Origin: Candidatus Fermentithermobacillaceae bacterium
GTDB lineage: Bacteria > Bacillota > Sulfobacillia > Fermentithermobacillales > Fermentithermobacillaceae
Assembly (NCBI GenBank): GCA_012842685.1
Contig: DUSI01000007.1
Span: forward strand, 1-62,599
DNA: 62,599 bases
Direction: 5' to 3'
The notes beneath the pieces are model-generated. The model was given only the letters and a program-made list of their open reading frames with translations, was not told the origin of the DNA and searched no databases. This document shows, one piece after another, positions 53,889 through 62,599 of the stretch (position 1 is its first letter; every line of letters begins with the position of its first letter). A program made the translations under genes and the position numbers.

Positions 53889-54473
53889 ATGTCAGAGTCC
53901 CGCGAAAAGGTTAGTGTACTCATAAGCCAAGAAGAGCTGCAGAAACGCATAAAGGAGCTGGCACAGGAGATCTGCCGGGATTACGAAGGGAAAGACCTGC
54001 TCCTCATCGGCGTCCTGAAGGGCAGCTTTATGTTCCTCGCCGACCTCTTGAGGTATCTCCCGCCGAACACAGCGGTGGATTTCATGGGGACCTCGAGCTA
54101 CGGTGCGTCTACCCAGTCATCGGGAGAAGTGAGGATAACCAAAGACCTGGAGCACAGCCCCGCCGGGAAGCACGTGCTCCTCGTGGAAGACATCGTGGAT
54201 ACCGGTCTTACTTTGAGATACCTCCTCGATACCCTGCGGGCCCGCCAGCCTGCGAGCATCAAGGTATGCGCGCTCCTGGACAAGCCCGCCAGAAGGAGGG
54301 TGCGGGTGAGCCTCGACTACTACGGGTTCATCATACCCAACGCCTTTGTGGTGGGGTACGGCCTCGACTACCAGGAGAGATACAGGGGGCTTCCCTACGT
54401 GGGCGTGCTCGAGGAGACGGGTGAAAGTTCAAACGACGCCGGAGACGGCGATGCGTCCGCGGGCGAGAGGTGA
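53889..54473 (+). CDS. hpt: hypoxanthine phosphoribosyltransferase
   Basis: 194-aa salvage enzyme that makes IMP/GMP from hypoxanthine/guanine and PRPP. The PRPP loop LLVEDIVDTGLT lies at about 99-110, with GVLKGSFMF for the flexible loop. The C-terminus carries an extra Ser/Asp/Gly-rich tail of about 15 residues. It heads the purine genes, so salvage and de novo synthesis would be co-expressed. GAGG lies before ATG 53889. No purine riboswitch was recognised upstream. Confidence 0.93.
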   Translation: MSESREKVSVLISQEELQKRIKELAQEICRDYEGKDLLLIGVLKGSFMFLADLLRYLPPNTAVDFMGTSSYGASTQSSGEVRITKDLEHSPAGKHVLLVEDIVDTGLTLRYLLDTLRARQPASIKVCALLDKPARRRVRVSLDYYGFIIPNAFVVGYGLDYQERYRGLPYVGVLEETGESSNDAGDGDASAGER

Positions 54474-54478
54474 TAGCC

Positions 54479-55006
54479 TTGGCAGTCGAAGTTGGAGTGG
54501 TCCTCGGAAGCGCTTCCGATCTGGAAAAAGTAAAGCCTGTCTTTGAGATCCTGGAGCAGTTCGGGATTCCTTACGATGTGGCCGTGATCTCGGCCCATAG
54601 GACCCCGGACCTCGTCGAAAAATACGCCCGCAGCGTGGCCGAGAGGGGAGTCAAGGTTATCATCGCTGCAGCGGGCTTAGCCGCCGCGCTTCCAGGCGCG
54701 ATCGCCGCGCTTGTGGATGTGCCCGTGATCGGTCTTCCCATTGGCGGCGGGCCGGTTATGGGGATGGACGCGCTGCTTTCCATCACCGATATGCCCCCAG
54801 GCGTGCCCGTCGCGGGTGTGGGAGTAGACTCGGCAAGGAACGCGGCGCTTCTCGCCGCCAGGATACTCGCCGTGGGGGACCTGGAGCTCAGGAAGAAGCT
54901 TGAGGCTTACCGGAGCAAGATGTCTTCCGAGACGAGGGACAAGTCAAAAGTCTTGAGGGAAAAGGGTCTTCCTGTCTGGCAGTGGGAAATTAGCGATTGG
55001 AGTTGA
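54479..55006 (+). CDS. purE: 5-(carboxyamino)imidazole ribonucleotide mutase
   Basis: 175-aa PurE: substrate-loop motifs GSASDLEKV (about 9-17) and SAHRTP (about 39-44), with the gly/ala-rich IAAAGLAAALPG. The isomerisation converts N5-CAIR to CAIR when a PurK exists; no purK is in the window, so a direct AIR carboxylase (class II) mode is possible. TTG 54479 has AGAGG 8 nt upstream; GTG 54470 is an alternative. It overlaps or abuts hpt. Confidence 0.92.
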   Translation: MAVEVGVVLGSASDLEKVKPVFEILEQFGIPYDVAVISAHRTPDLVEKYARSVAERGVKVIIAAAGLAAALPGAIAALVDVPVIGLPIGGGPVMGMDALLSITDMPPGVPVAGVGVDSARNAALLAARILAVGDLELRKKLEAYRSKMSSETRDKSKVLREKGLPVWQWEISDWS

Positions 55007-55013
55007 GTTGCGG

Positions 55014-56456
55014 ATGAGCGGCGAAATCCGTGAGGAATGCGGGGTGTTCGCGGTAGTGGGACACCCAAGGGCAGTTGAGCTCTGCTACTACGGCCTCTAT
55101 GCCCTCCAGCACCGGGGCCAGGAATCGGCCGGGATCGCCTGGAGGCAGGGGGTTAGGTTGAGAGTCCACAAAGGCATGGGACTCGTATCAGATGTTTTCC
55201 CGCCCGAGGCGATAGCTTCCATGAGCGGCGATATGGCTTTGGGCCACGTCCGCTACAGCACAACGGGCGAGAGCAGGATCGAGAACGCCCAGCCCCTCCT
55301 CGTCAAGATGTACAGGGGGCAGTTTGCCCTCGCCCACAACGGGAACCTTACAAATGCCGCGCGCCTGAGGAGGGAGCTCGAGCGGGAAGGTTCCATCTTC
55401 CAGACCACCTCCGATAGCGAGGTTATCCCCCACCTGGTGGCCAAATCCGGCCAAGAGGACATGTTGGGGGCGCTCGGTTCCGCCCTCGAGAAGGTCCAGG
55501 GGGCCTATTCTCTAGTCGCCCTCACGCCTCACGGGCTCATCGCCGCCAAAGACCCCTTTGGGTTCCGCCCCCTGTGCCTGGGACGGCTCGATGGCGCTTA
55601 CGTGATCTCATCCGAGACATGCGGCCTGGATTCGGTCGGCGCCGAATTCCTGCGGGAGATAGAGCCCGGCGAGATGGTCGAGATACTGCTTCCGGCAGAA
55701 GGTGGAGCCGAGCCGTCTATCCGGACCGTCTCAAGGGCGGAGAGCGCAAGGCACGCCCTCTGCGTATTTGAGTTTATCTACTTCGCGAGGCCTGACTCGG
55801 ACATCTACGGTCTCAACGTCCACAAAGCCCGGAAGCAGCTGGGGCGGGTCCTCGCCAAGAAAGGCCCAGTGGAAGCAGACCTGGTGACCGGAGTGCCCGA
55901 TTCTTCCCTCTCCGCGGCTTCGGGGTTTGCCGAAGAGGCAGGGATCCCCTTTGAGACCGGGCTCGTGAAGAACCGCTACATCGGCCGCACCTTCATATCT
56001 CCCGAGCAGTCCCTCAGGGAGCTGGCAGTGAGGATCAAGCTGAACCCTCTGAGGACCCTCCTCAAGGGGAAGCGCGTGGTCCTGGTGGACGACTCGATCG
56101 TCCGTGGTACCACCTCGCGGCACATCGTCGGCCTCCTGAGGAGCGCCGGGGCCAAGGAGGTCCACGTGAGGATCAGCTCGCCGCCCTACAAGTATCCCTG
56201 CTACTACGGGATAGATACGTCGTCGAGGGGAGAGCTGGCGGCCGCCTCTATGTCGGTTGAAGAGATAAGGCAGGCCATAGGGGCCGATAGTCTCGTGTTC
56301 TTGGACCTCGAAGACCTCCAGGAAGTGCTGGGGACTGCCATAGACGGCTTCTGCTACTCGTGCTTCACGGGGGACTATCCGGTCCCCGTTCCAGGGATCC
56401 AAAAGGAGGACGGACTCAATGATCTATTCGAAGAAGCCGGGAGTGGACGTAGGTAA
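55014..56456 (+). CDS. purF: amidophosphoribosyltransferase
   Basis: 480-aa enzyme for the first step of de novo purine synthesis (PRPP to phosphoribosylamine). The nucleophile Cys is in EECGVF (about 8), exposed after a short propeptide, followed by the glutaminase domain. The PRTase PRPP loop is VVLVDDSIVRGTT. The four Cys ligands of the Bacillus-type [4Fe-4S] cluster are seen in LCVFEF, KYPCYYG and FCYSCFTGDYP. It overlaps purM by 38 nt. Confidence 0.95.
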   Translation: MSGEIREECGVFAVVGHPRAVELCYYGLYALQHRGQESAGIAWRQGVRLRVHKGMGLVSDVFPPEAIASMSGDMALGHVRYSTTGESRIENAQPLLVKMYRGQFALAHNGNLTNAARLRRELEREGSIFQTTSDSEVIPHLVAKSGQEDMLGALGSALEKVQGAYSLVALTPHGLIAAKDPFGFRPLCLGRLDGAYVISSETCGLDSVGAEFLREIEPGEMVEILLPAEGGAEPSIRTVSRAESARHALCVFEFIYFARPDSDIYGLNVHKARKQLGRVLAKKGPVEADLVTGVPDSSLSAASGFAEEAGIPFETGLVKNRYIGRTFISPEQSLRELAVRIKLNPLRTLLKGKRVVLVDDSIVRGTTSRHIVGLLRSAGAKEVHVRISSPPYKYPCYYGIDTSSRGELAAASMSVEEIRQAIGADSLVFLDLEDLQEVLGTAIDGFCYSCFTGDYPVPVPGIQKEDGLNDLFEEAGSGRR

Positions 56457-57399
56457 GATCGCCGGTCTCGCTTCCCGGTCCTACGGAAAGGGAGTTGTCT
56501 CCGGGATCGGAGGGTTCGCAGGGATTTTTGACCCTTCGGTCTTTGGGTTTAAGGATATGGTCCTTGCGGCCGGCGCCGACGGTGTCGGCACCAAGGTGAA
56601 GATCGCGCAGGCCCTCGACAAACACGACACGGTGGGCATCGACCTCGTGGCTATGAACGCCGACGACGTGGTGACCTGTGGCGCCCGGCCCCTTTTCTTC
56701 CTGGACTACATCGCCATCGGCAAGGCTAGGCCGGGTATCGTGGAAGAGATCGTAAAGGGCATAGTCGACGGATGTGAGATGGCCGGGTGTGCCCTCTTGG
56801 GAGGGGAGACTGCCACGATGCCCGCCATTTACGATGATGGAGAGTATGACCTCGCGGGTTTCTGCGTCGGCGGAGTCGAGCGGGACGGGATTATTGACGG
56901 GTCAGAGATAGTCCCTGGCGACGTTGTCTTGGGCCTCGAGTCCTCCGGGATCCATTCCAACGGCTACACCACCGCCCGCAGGGTGCTCCTGGAAGAAGGC
57001 AAGATGAAGCTGGGGGACTATATCGCCGAACTGGGGAGGACTCTTGGGGAGGAGCTCCTGGAACCTACGAGGATATACGCAAAGGCCCTCGTGTACGCCA
57101 TGGCCCACGTGCGCCCCAAGGGCATGGCCCACGTGACAGAAGGCGGCATCATGGGCAACATCCGGAGAGTGCTCCCTCAGGGCATGAGCTTTGTGAAGAC
57201 GGGCAAGTGGCCCGTGCCCCCCATATTCGACATAATCAGAAAGACAGGAAACCTTGACGACGCCGAGATGGACCGCGTCTTCAATATGGGCATCGGCATG
57301 GTCGTCATAGTTGACCCGGCCCATGCCGCGGAGTTCGCGAGGCTTCTCAAGGGTCACGGGATAAACGCCTATCACATAGGAGAGGTAGTGAAAGCATGA
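56419..57399 (+). CDS. purM: phosphoribosylformylglycinamidine cyclo-ligase (AIR synthetase)
   Basis: 326-aa ATP-dependent cyclase, FGAM to AIR. Signatures: GADGVGTKVKIA (about 54-65), MNADDVVTCGARPLFFLDY and GGETATMP (about 133-140); late HVTEGGIMGNI. AAAGGAGG lies inside purF, 9 nt before ATG 56419. It shares ATGA with purN. Its substrate FGAM must come from PurL/Q/S encoded elsewhere. Confidence 0.97.
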   Translation: MIYSKKPGVDVGKIAGLASRSYGKGVVSGIGGFAGIFDPSVFGFKDMVLAAGADGVGTKVKIAQALDKHDTVGIDLVAMNADDVVTCGARPLFFLDYIAIGKARPGIVEEIVKGIVDGCEMAGCALLGGETATMPAIYDDGEYDLAGFCVGGVERDGIIDGSEIVPGDVVLGLESSGIHSNGYTTARRVLLEEGKMKLGDYIAELGRTLGEELLEPTRIYAKALVYAMAHVRPKGMAHVTEGGIMGNIRRVLPQGMSFVKTGKWPVPPIFDIIRKTGNLDDAEMDRVFNMGIGMVVIVDPAHAAEFARLLKGHGINAYHIGEVVKA

Positions 57400-58043
57400 G
57401 CGCCTCCAAATTGAAGCTGGGGGTCCTCGTGTCGGGTCGCGGGACAAACCTCCAAGCCATACTGGACGGCTGCGCCGCGGGCGAGATCCCGGCGGAGGTC
57501 GCCGTGGTGGTATCCAACAGGCCGGGAGTGCCTGCCCTGGAACGGGCCAAGAAGGCCGGCGTGCCGTCAGTCACCATACCTCACTCCCGTTACGGGAAAT
57601 GGCCGGGGTGCAGGCCTGCGTACGAGCGAGACCTGGTGCGGACCCTCACCGAATGGGACGTCCAGCTGGTCGTGTGCGCCGGGTACGACCGCCTCGTGGG
57701 AGAGACGCTCCTTGACGCCTTCAGGGGACGCATCCTCAACATCCATCCTTCCCTCTTGCCCTCGTTCCCAGGCCTCCATGCCCAGGCGGACGCCCTGGCG
57801 TACGGGGTGAAGGTGACCGGCGCCACGGTCTTTTTCGTGGACGAAACCGTGGACGGAGGGCCCATCATCCTGCAGGAACCCGTGAGGGTCTTGGATGGAG
57901 ATACCGTGGAATCCCTATCGGCGAGGATACTTGAGGTTGAGCACCGGATCTTGCCTCTGGCGATCACCCTCATAGCTGAAAAACGGGTGATCTTGGAAGG
58001 GCGGAAGGTAAGGATCCTCGAGAAAAGCGGAGGTGCATCGTGA
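57396..58043 (+). CDS. purN: phosphoribosylglycinamide formyltransferase
   Basis: 215-aa 10-formyl-THF-dependent GAR transformylase. Phosphate loop VSGRGTNLQA (about 13-22), catalytic NIHPSLLPSFPG (about 112-123) and GATVFFVDETVDGG are complete. ATG 57396 overlaps purM by 4 nt, and the stop overlaps the purH start. Confidence 0.95.
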   Translation: MSASKLKLGVLVSGRGTNLQAILDGCAAGEIPAEVAVVVSNRPGVPALERAKKAGVPSVTIPHSRYGKWPGCRPAYERDLVRTLTEWDVQLVVCAGYDRLVGETLLDAFRGRILNIHPSLLPSFPGLHAQADALAYGVKVTGATVFFVDETVDGGPIILQEPVRVLDGDTVESLSARILEVEHRILPLAITLIAEKRVILEGRKVRILEKSGGAS

Positions 58044-59599
58044 TGCGTCGGGCTATAGTCAGCGTGGCAGACAAGACCGGTATCGTGGAATTCGCTAAGG
58101 AGCTCGTGGAGCTCGGGTGGGAGATCATCTCCACCGGAGGCACCGCGCGCTTCTTGAAAGACGGGGGAGTCACGGTCACCGAGGTCCAGGAGCTCACGGG
58201 GTTTCCCGAGATCCTGGGAGGCCGGGTGAAAACGCTCCACCCGACGATACATGGGGGCATCCTGGCCAGGCGGGATAACACCTCGGACATGGCCGAGCTC
58301 AGCGCCCTCAAGATCACTCCGGTGGATATGGTGGTCTGTAATCTCTATCCTTTCGTGAAGACCGCGAGCAGGCCGTCGGCTACGCTGGAAGAGGTGATCG
58401 AGGAGATCGACATCGGCGGCCCGACGCTGCTTAGGGCCTCGGCCAAGAACTGGAACTGGGTCATCACCGTGTGTAACCCGGCCAGGTACGAAGAAATCCT
58501 GAGGCAGATAAAGCTGACGGGCGATGTAGACAAGATCACCCGCCGGCGCCTCGCGGTGGAGGTGTTCAACCACACGGCTACATACGACGCGGCGATAGCG
58601 TCCTATTTGGGCAGCCTGTGGGAGAACTGGCCCCTGGATTTCCCCGACGAGATCGCCTTCGGTTACAAGAAGGCTTTCGCCCTGAGATACGGGGAGAATC
58701 CCCACCAGAAGGCGGCCTTCTACGAGCCCGTCATGGGGAGTTATATCCCGTCTCTTGAAGGCAGGCAGCTCCATGGGAAAGAGCTGTCTTACAACAACAT
58801 AAACGACGCCGACTGCGCCTTGAGGACGGTATGGGATTTCCCGGCGCCGGCTTGCGCGGCCGTAAAGCATGCGGCGCCTTGCGGCGTTGCGGTAGGTTCC
58901 ACGCCCAGAGAAGCGTTCGAACGGACCTTTGAGGCCGACCCTGTCTCTATTTTCGGCGGCGTGGTCGCCTTCAACTGCCCAGTGGACGAAGAGACGGCGG
59001 AAGCGATGAAGAAGGTGTTCTTGGAAGTCCTCCTGGCTCCGGAGTTCACGCCGGGTGCCCTGGAGATACTCAAGGGCAAGAAAGACCTGAGGATCTTGGC
59101 GATCGCCCCAAACGGGTGCGATGGAAAAGGAAAGGTCCCCGCCCGGTATTCAACCCGGTCCGCCATGGGAGGCATCCTGGTGCAGGAGATCGATACGCTT
59201 CTCCCGGCAGATGAAGAGTGGCAGGTGGTTTCAAGACGGGCTCCCACAGATCAGGAGATCAAAGACCTGCGTTTCGCCATGACGGTCTGCAAGCACGTGA
59301 AGTCCAACGCCATCGTCCTCGCCAAGGACGGCGCGACCGTGGGTATCGGCGGCGGGCAGCCCAACAGGGTCGACTGCGTGAGGATAGCGGTGGAGAGAGC
59401 TAAGGAGAAAGCCCACGGGTCTGTTATGGCTTCCGATGCGTTCTTCCCGTTCCCGGACTCGGTCATCGAGGCTGCCAAAGCCGGAGTGACGGCCATAGTG
59501 CACCCCGGCGGGTCCATAAGGGACGCCGAGTCCCTCGCCGTGGCCGATGCCAACAACATAGCGATGGTCGTGAGCGGGAAGCGCCACTTCCTGCACTGA
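58043..59599 (+). CDS. purH: bifunctional AICAR transformylase/IMP cyclohydrolase
   Basis: 518-aa bifunctional enzyme for the last two steps to IMP. An N-terminal MGS-like cyclohydrolase domain (about 1-140; ISTGGTARFL, GGRVKTLHP) joins the C-terminal transformylase (RYGENPHQKAAFY, KHAAPCGVA; late HPGGSIRD). ATG 58043 (or GTG 58040) follows GGAGG. Complete. Its IMP feeds guaB. Confidence 0.96.
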   Translation: MRRAIVSVADKTGIVEFAKELVELGWEIISTGGTARFLKDGGVTVTEVQELTGFPEILGGRVKTLHPTIHGGILARRDNTSDMAELSALKITPVDMVVCNLYPFVKTASRPSATLEEVIEEIDIGGPTLLRASAKNWNWVITVCNPARYEEILRQIKLTGDVDKITRRRLAVEVFNHTATYDAAIASYLGSLWENWPLDFPDEIAFGYKKAFALRYGENPHQKAAFYEPVMGSYIPSLEGRQLHGKELSYNNINDADCALRTVWDFPAPACAAVKHAAPCGVAVGSTPREAFERTFEADPVSIFGGVVAFNCPVDEETAEAMKKVFLEVLLAPEFTPGALEILKGKKDLRILAIAPNGCDGKGKVPARYSTRSAMGGILVQEIDTLLPADEEWQVVSRRAPTDQEIKDLRFAMTVCKHVKSNAIVLAKDGATVGIGGGQPNRVDCVRIAVERAKEKAHGSVMASDAFFPFPDSVIEAAKAGVTAIVHPGGSIRDAESLAVADANNIAMVVSGKRHFLH

Positions 59600-59612
59600 G
59601 GAGGGGACGCCC

Positions 59613-60953
59613 ATGAACGTACTGGTGACAGGTTCAGGCGGGAGGGAACACGCCCTTGCCTGGAGGATAGCGCGGAGCCCTTCGGTGCGGCGCGTGTTCG
59701 TTGCGCCTGGAAATCCCGGCACGGCCTCCACGGAAAACGCCGAAAACGTTGCCCTGGACATAGCGCCTTCGGGCTTTGAGGACATAGCGCGCTTTAGCCG
59801 CGAGAAAGAAGTAGAGCTCGTGGTCGTTGGCCCCGAAAACCACCTGGCGGACGGCCTGGCCGATTACCTGAGGGCTGCCGGGATAAATGTATTCGGGCCG
59901 GGCAAGGCAGGCACCATGCTCGAAGCGAGCAAGAGTTTCGGGATGGAGTTCGCCCGCCGGCACGGCATCCCCCACCCCAGCTCCGAGACCTTTGACGACC
60001 GGAGAGAAGCCGAGGATTACGTGAAGAACACGCCCGGGCCGTGGGTCATAAAGACCGACGGTCTCGCCCTCGGAAAAGGCGTAACCATCGCCACAGGCCG
60101 CGAGGCGGCCCTGGAGACCGTAAGGAAGGTTATGGACGAGGGCGCCTTGGGAGAAGCCGGTCGCCGCGTGGTGTTCCAGGAGTTTCTCGAGGGCCAGGAA
60201 GTCACCGCCATGTGCATAACAGACGGCGAGTACATGGTGCCCTTGCCTCTCGCGAGGGACCACAAGCGGGTGGGCGAGGGGGACACCGGGCCGATGACCG
60301 GCGGCATGGGTGCCTTTTCCCCTGTCGACCTCCGGCGGTACGGGGAGGGCTTGGAAGAGGCCATCAGGAAAGAAGTGCTTGAGAGGGCCGTGGAAGGGCT
60401 GAGGGCCGACGGGATCGACTACCGCGGGGTCCTCTACGCGGGACTCATGCTGACTCGGGGCGGTCCTAAGGTGCTCGAGTTCAACGTAAGGTTCGGCGAT
60501 CCGGAGACCCAGTGCGTGCTTCCCCGTCTGGAAGGCGACTTCGCCAGGGTCCTCCTTGCCTGCGCCAAGAGAGAGCTCAGAGAGTATATGACCGGCGACG
60601 CGGTTCGCCCGGAGGATCGCCTGCGGGTGAAAGTCGAAGCCTGCGCTACGGTGGTAATGGCTTCAGCCGGGTATCCCGGTTCATATAAGAAGGGCGTACC
60701 CATTCACGGCCTTGCCCTCAGCGGCGGCGCTCAGGCCCCCTCGCATCCCGCGGGTGCCTCGGGCCGAGAGGACGTAATAGTCTTCCACGCAGGGACCAAG
60801 ATCGAAGGTGGGACCCTGGTTACGTCCGGTGGGCGGGTCTTGAGCGTAACCGCCCTGGCTCCTTCCCTCGATGAGGCTTTGAGACTTGCCTACGACAAGG
60901 TCTCATCCATAGAATTTGAGGGAGCATTCTACCGGAGGGACATAGGAAGGTAG
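59613..60953 (+). CDS. purD: phosphoribosylamine-glycine ligase
   Basis: 446-aa ATP-grasp enzyme, PRA to GAR. The N-terminal GSGGREHALAW, the mid KTDGLALGKGV ATP-binding loop, and GVLYAGLMLTRGGPKVLEFNVRFGDPE metal/substrate block are all present. It has a slightly longer C-terminal domain with a Gly/Ala/Pro insert (around 375). It follows purH by 13 nt. Confidence 0.96.
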   Translation: MNVLVTGSGGREHALAWRIARSPSVRRVFVAPGNPGTASTENAENVALDIAPSGFEDIARFSREKEVELVVVGPENHLADGLADYLRAAGINVFGPGKAGTMLEASKSFGMEFARRHGIPHPSSETFDDRREAEDYVKNTPGPWVIKTDGLALGKGVTIATGREAALETVRKVMDEGALGEAGRRVVFQEFLEGQEVTAMCITDGEYMVPLPLARDHKRVGEGDTGPMTGGMGAFSPVDLRRYGEGLEEAIRKEVLERAVEGLRADGIDYRGVLYAGLMLTRGGPKVLEFNVRFGDPETQCVLPRLEGDFARVLLACAKRELREYMTGDAVRPEDRLRVKVEACATVVMASAGYPGSYKKGVPIHGLALSGGAQAPSHPAGASGREDVIVFHAGTKIEGGTLVTSGGRVLSVTALAPSLDEALRLAYDKVSSIEFEGAFYRRDIGR

Positions 60954-60957
60954 CCAC

Positions 60958-61449
60958 GTGCTGTCGTTAAGGGTACTTGCAAGGGTAGGCGTCTTGGCGG
61001 CTGTCTATGCTCTCCTCACGATCTTGCCGCCCCTGAACGCCTTGGGATACGGTCCCGTGCAGGTCAGGGTTTCAGAGGCGCTCACCGTCCTGCCTTTTGT
61101 GTTTCCCTGGGCGACGTGGGGTCTTTATATGGGCTGTATCCTTGCGAACCTGGGAAGCCCGTTCCTCGTTTGGGACCTGACGCTAGGGGCATTTTCCAGC
61201 CTCGCCGCGGCGTTTCTCACGCGGAGGATGCCCCGGGCGTCCCTCGCGCCTCTTCCGCCCGTCATCGTGAACGCCCTCCTCGTCTCGGTCTACGTTGCGC
61301 CCCTTTCCGGGATGCCGTATCTCCTAGTCGCGATGTACATCGCGGCGGGGCAGGCGGTGGCGTGCTACGGGCTGGGATACCCGCTCCTCGTGTATATCCT
61401 CAAGAACCGCCGTCTCCGGGAGATCCTCGAAGGAGGAGAAAACCCGTAG
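60958..61449 (+). CDS. queT: QueT-family ECF substrate-binding subunit (queuosine precursor)
   Basis: 163-aa membrane protein with five or six hydrophobic segments and the QueT hallmark YGPVQVRVSEALTVLPF (about 31-47), followed by GLYMGCILAN. It is the S-component of an energy-coupling-factor transporter; the EcfA/T module must be shared from elsewhere. GTG 60958 follows purD by 4 nt, so it is co-transcribed. Specificity for queuosine precursors is predicted from the family; no PreQ1 riboswitch seen. Confidence 0.85.
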   Translation: MLSLRVLARVGVLAAVYALLTILPPLNALGYGPVQVRVSEALTVLPFVFPWATWGLYMGCILANLGSPFLVWDLTLGAFSSLAAAFLTRRMPRASLAPLPPVIVNALLVSVYVAPLSGMPYLLVAMYIAAGQAVACYGLGYPLLVYILKNRRLREILEGGENP

Positions 61450-61528
61450 GAAAGCCTTGGCGGACGGGATGATGACGGGATGGCTCGGTCTACGCTGGTT
61501 TGCTCGCGTCCTGGGGCAAGCGCATTCC

Positions 61529-61909
61529 TCACCGGATCACTGAGTCTACCTCGTTCTCTGCGCCTTCTACAGTGATCGTGGTGTGGTTTGGGACGCAGAC
61601 AATGGACTGGCCCGGCCTTGAGATGTAACCCGTCTTCCAGCAGATGCCGTTGGGACAAACGCTGCTGGGGAGAGGCAAGATGCGGATTTTCCCCTGGCCG
61701 AACTCTACCGTTGCCGTTCCGTTCAGGATTTCCACGTCCTTCTGTTCCAGGTCCGGGCCGTCGATCCTGACCCTCAATACTTCCTTTCCGTCTACTTGCA
61801 CAACGGCTTCAAGCCGTTCGGCGCTGGGGGAGAGGAACCTGAACCCTGCCCAGGCGAGGATGGAAAACCCGAGGGCCACGGCGACTATGAGAACGTCTCC
61901 TTTTTTCAT
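61529..61909 (-). CDS. exported NusG-domain-II protein
   Basis: 126-aa protein: one N-terminal hydrophobic segment (about 6-26), then a NusG_II beta-domain. Two Cys in SSVCPNGICWKTG (about 84-96) and a third in SIVCVPNHTT could form a disulfide or bind metal. Related small proteins stand near electron-transport (Rnf/flavin) genes in Clostridia, but none is here. It is convergent with queT. Confidence 0.85.
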   Translation of the reverse strand: MKKGDVLIVAVALGFSILAWAGFRFLSPSAERLEAVVQVDGKEVLRVRIDGPDLEQKDVEILNGTATVEFGQGKIRILPLPSSVCPNGICWKTGYISRPGQSIVCVPNHTTITVEGAENEVDSVIR

Positions 61910-61949
61910 GGCGCGCTCCTTTCAAGCGCAATTATACCAGTCCTGAGCC

Positions 61950-62400
61950 CCAAGCCCACGAAATGTCCCGGGCCTACTGAAGTCATGGACAAGACGGAAC
62001 GGAGAACTCCGGCTCATGGACGAGATGTAACCGAGAGCCGGCAGACACGGACAAGAAGGCGCAGACTGAGCCCGGCTCACGGACGAGATGTAACTGAGAA
62101 CCGGTAGGCAAGGACAAGAAGGCACAGACTAGGTCCGGCTCATGGACAAGATGTAACTGAGAAACGGTAGACATGGACAAAATGGGGCAGACAAGTCCGG
62201 CTCATGGACGATACGTCCTAGTCCAGTTGGTGTCATGGACAGGATGTAACCGTGTCAGGCGGAGTCATGACAAAACGGAACAGACAGGTCGAGCTGAGAG
62301 ACAAAACGTAACTAAGAGAAGTAAGTCGTGGACGAAAAGGGACCGACTGGCAAAGCTATCGGACAAAACGTAACTGGACGTTTCCCAAGAAAACTCGAGG
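61950..62400. repeat. array C: tandem array with about 63-bp period
   Basis: CCGGCTCA(T/C)GGAC recurs at 62009, 62072, 62135 and 62197, spacing 63, 63 and 62. Each unit has two half-units with GGAC(A/G)AGA, so a basic unit of about 31 bp. Degenerate copies (GGACA/GACAAAA...GTAACTG) run on to about 62380. The complement contains CCGGTTCTCAG, which shares its start with arrays A and B. No gene is supported here; 62400-62599 shows nothing recognisable. Confidence 0.85.
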
Positions 62401-62599
62401 TTTCAATCCTTGAATGCTATCTGCAGTAGAGGTACAATAAAAGTTTACCCTTGTCGGCAGGAATTCCGCATACAAGGACGAATATGAATGGAGCAAGGGC
62501 ACGGAACTACTCCGGACGCACCGGAGCCGTACTTCGGGACACGGTCTAGACACAGCACCCCATCTGCACTCCTTTGTGTGTTTCCTGTGTTTGTTTTCG

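Noticed and set aside
61950-62400. IS21-type multiple terminal repeats at the right edge
   Set aside because: GGACA...GTAAC motifs recall insertion-sequence ends, but no transposase is visible and the motif is part of the regular 63-bp array.
62396-62450. GGTTTCAATCCTTG resembling the start of type I CRISPR repeats
   Set aside because: Only one copy is present and no second repeat follows before the window ends.

Overview
The window looks like chromosome from a spore-forming, anaerobic, amino-acid-fermenting member of the Bacillota (Clostridia or a related deep lineage). The reasons are the rplM-rpsI-cwlD order, many GTG/TTG starts with strong AGGAGG ribosome binding sites, a complete anaerobic ornithine-oxidation cluster with a sigma-54 activator, a Thermotoga-type one-cluster ferredoxin, and GC content that looks close to 60 percent by eye. 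No transposase, integrase, phage gene or convincing CRISPR array was seen. The sequence alone does not fix the species.

Layout. Positions 1-1900 carry the end of a ribosomal-protein locus (rplM, rpsI) and the sporulation-type amidase cwlD. Positions 1914-11663 hold a PAS/AAA+/Fis activator divergent from ord-ortA-ortB-oraS-oraE-glmL-like-orr. Together these convert L-ornithine via D-ornithine, 2,4-diaminopentanoate and 2-amino-4-oxopentanoate to acetyl-CoA and D-alanine. A textbook -24/-12 promoter and GACAC/GTGTC palindromes lie between them. The last gene is translationally coupled to an extradiol-dioxygenase-like/AMMECR1 fusion, followed by the AmmeMemoRadiSam radical SAM enzyme. A convergent RocB-like M20 peptidase and a COG2403-type GTPase follow, separated by a 34-bp tandem array. 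A degenerate array of about 62-bp period fills 17.76-18.73 kb. Next come a membrane glycosyltransferase, a half-size GDT1 transporter, tRNA-Arg(CCG), a NYN nuclease-like protein, an FMN-binding lipoprotein, a ferredoxin, an M19 dipeptidase, a beta-lactamase-fold protein, a GH18 protein and a PHP phosphatase. Positions 29162-35974 are a flagellum-free chemotaxis operon cheW-A-C-D-Y-B-R-X. A DUF4015 glycosidase-like protein, a Cys-rich protein, guaB and an M20D amidohydrolase follow.

Positions 41400-53366 hold the most unusual region. Two copies of a module made of a GlmL/MutL-family (ASKHA-fold) protein plus a barrel-sandwich/EGFG-MPM protein are embedded among two LolD/MacB-type ABC ATPases, two FtsX-like permeases and an HTH plus TPR pair. 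No described system with this make-up is known to me, and it is the best candidate for something new. Unlike the GlmL homologue in the ornithine cluster, these copies have no B12 mutase beside them.

Positions 53443-61909 contain a PspC protein, then a compact purine operon hpt-purE-F-M-N-H-D (no purK, C, B, S, Q or L here), a QueT-like transporter and a NusG-domain-II protein. The right end is a third tandem array (about 63-bp period). It shares a CCGGYTCT-type core with the other two arrays, which suggests one repeat family expanding in intergenic regions.
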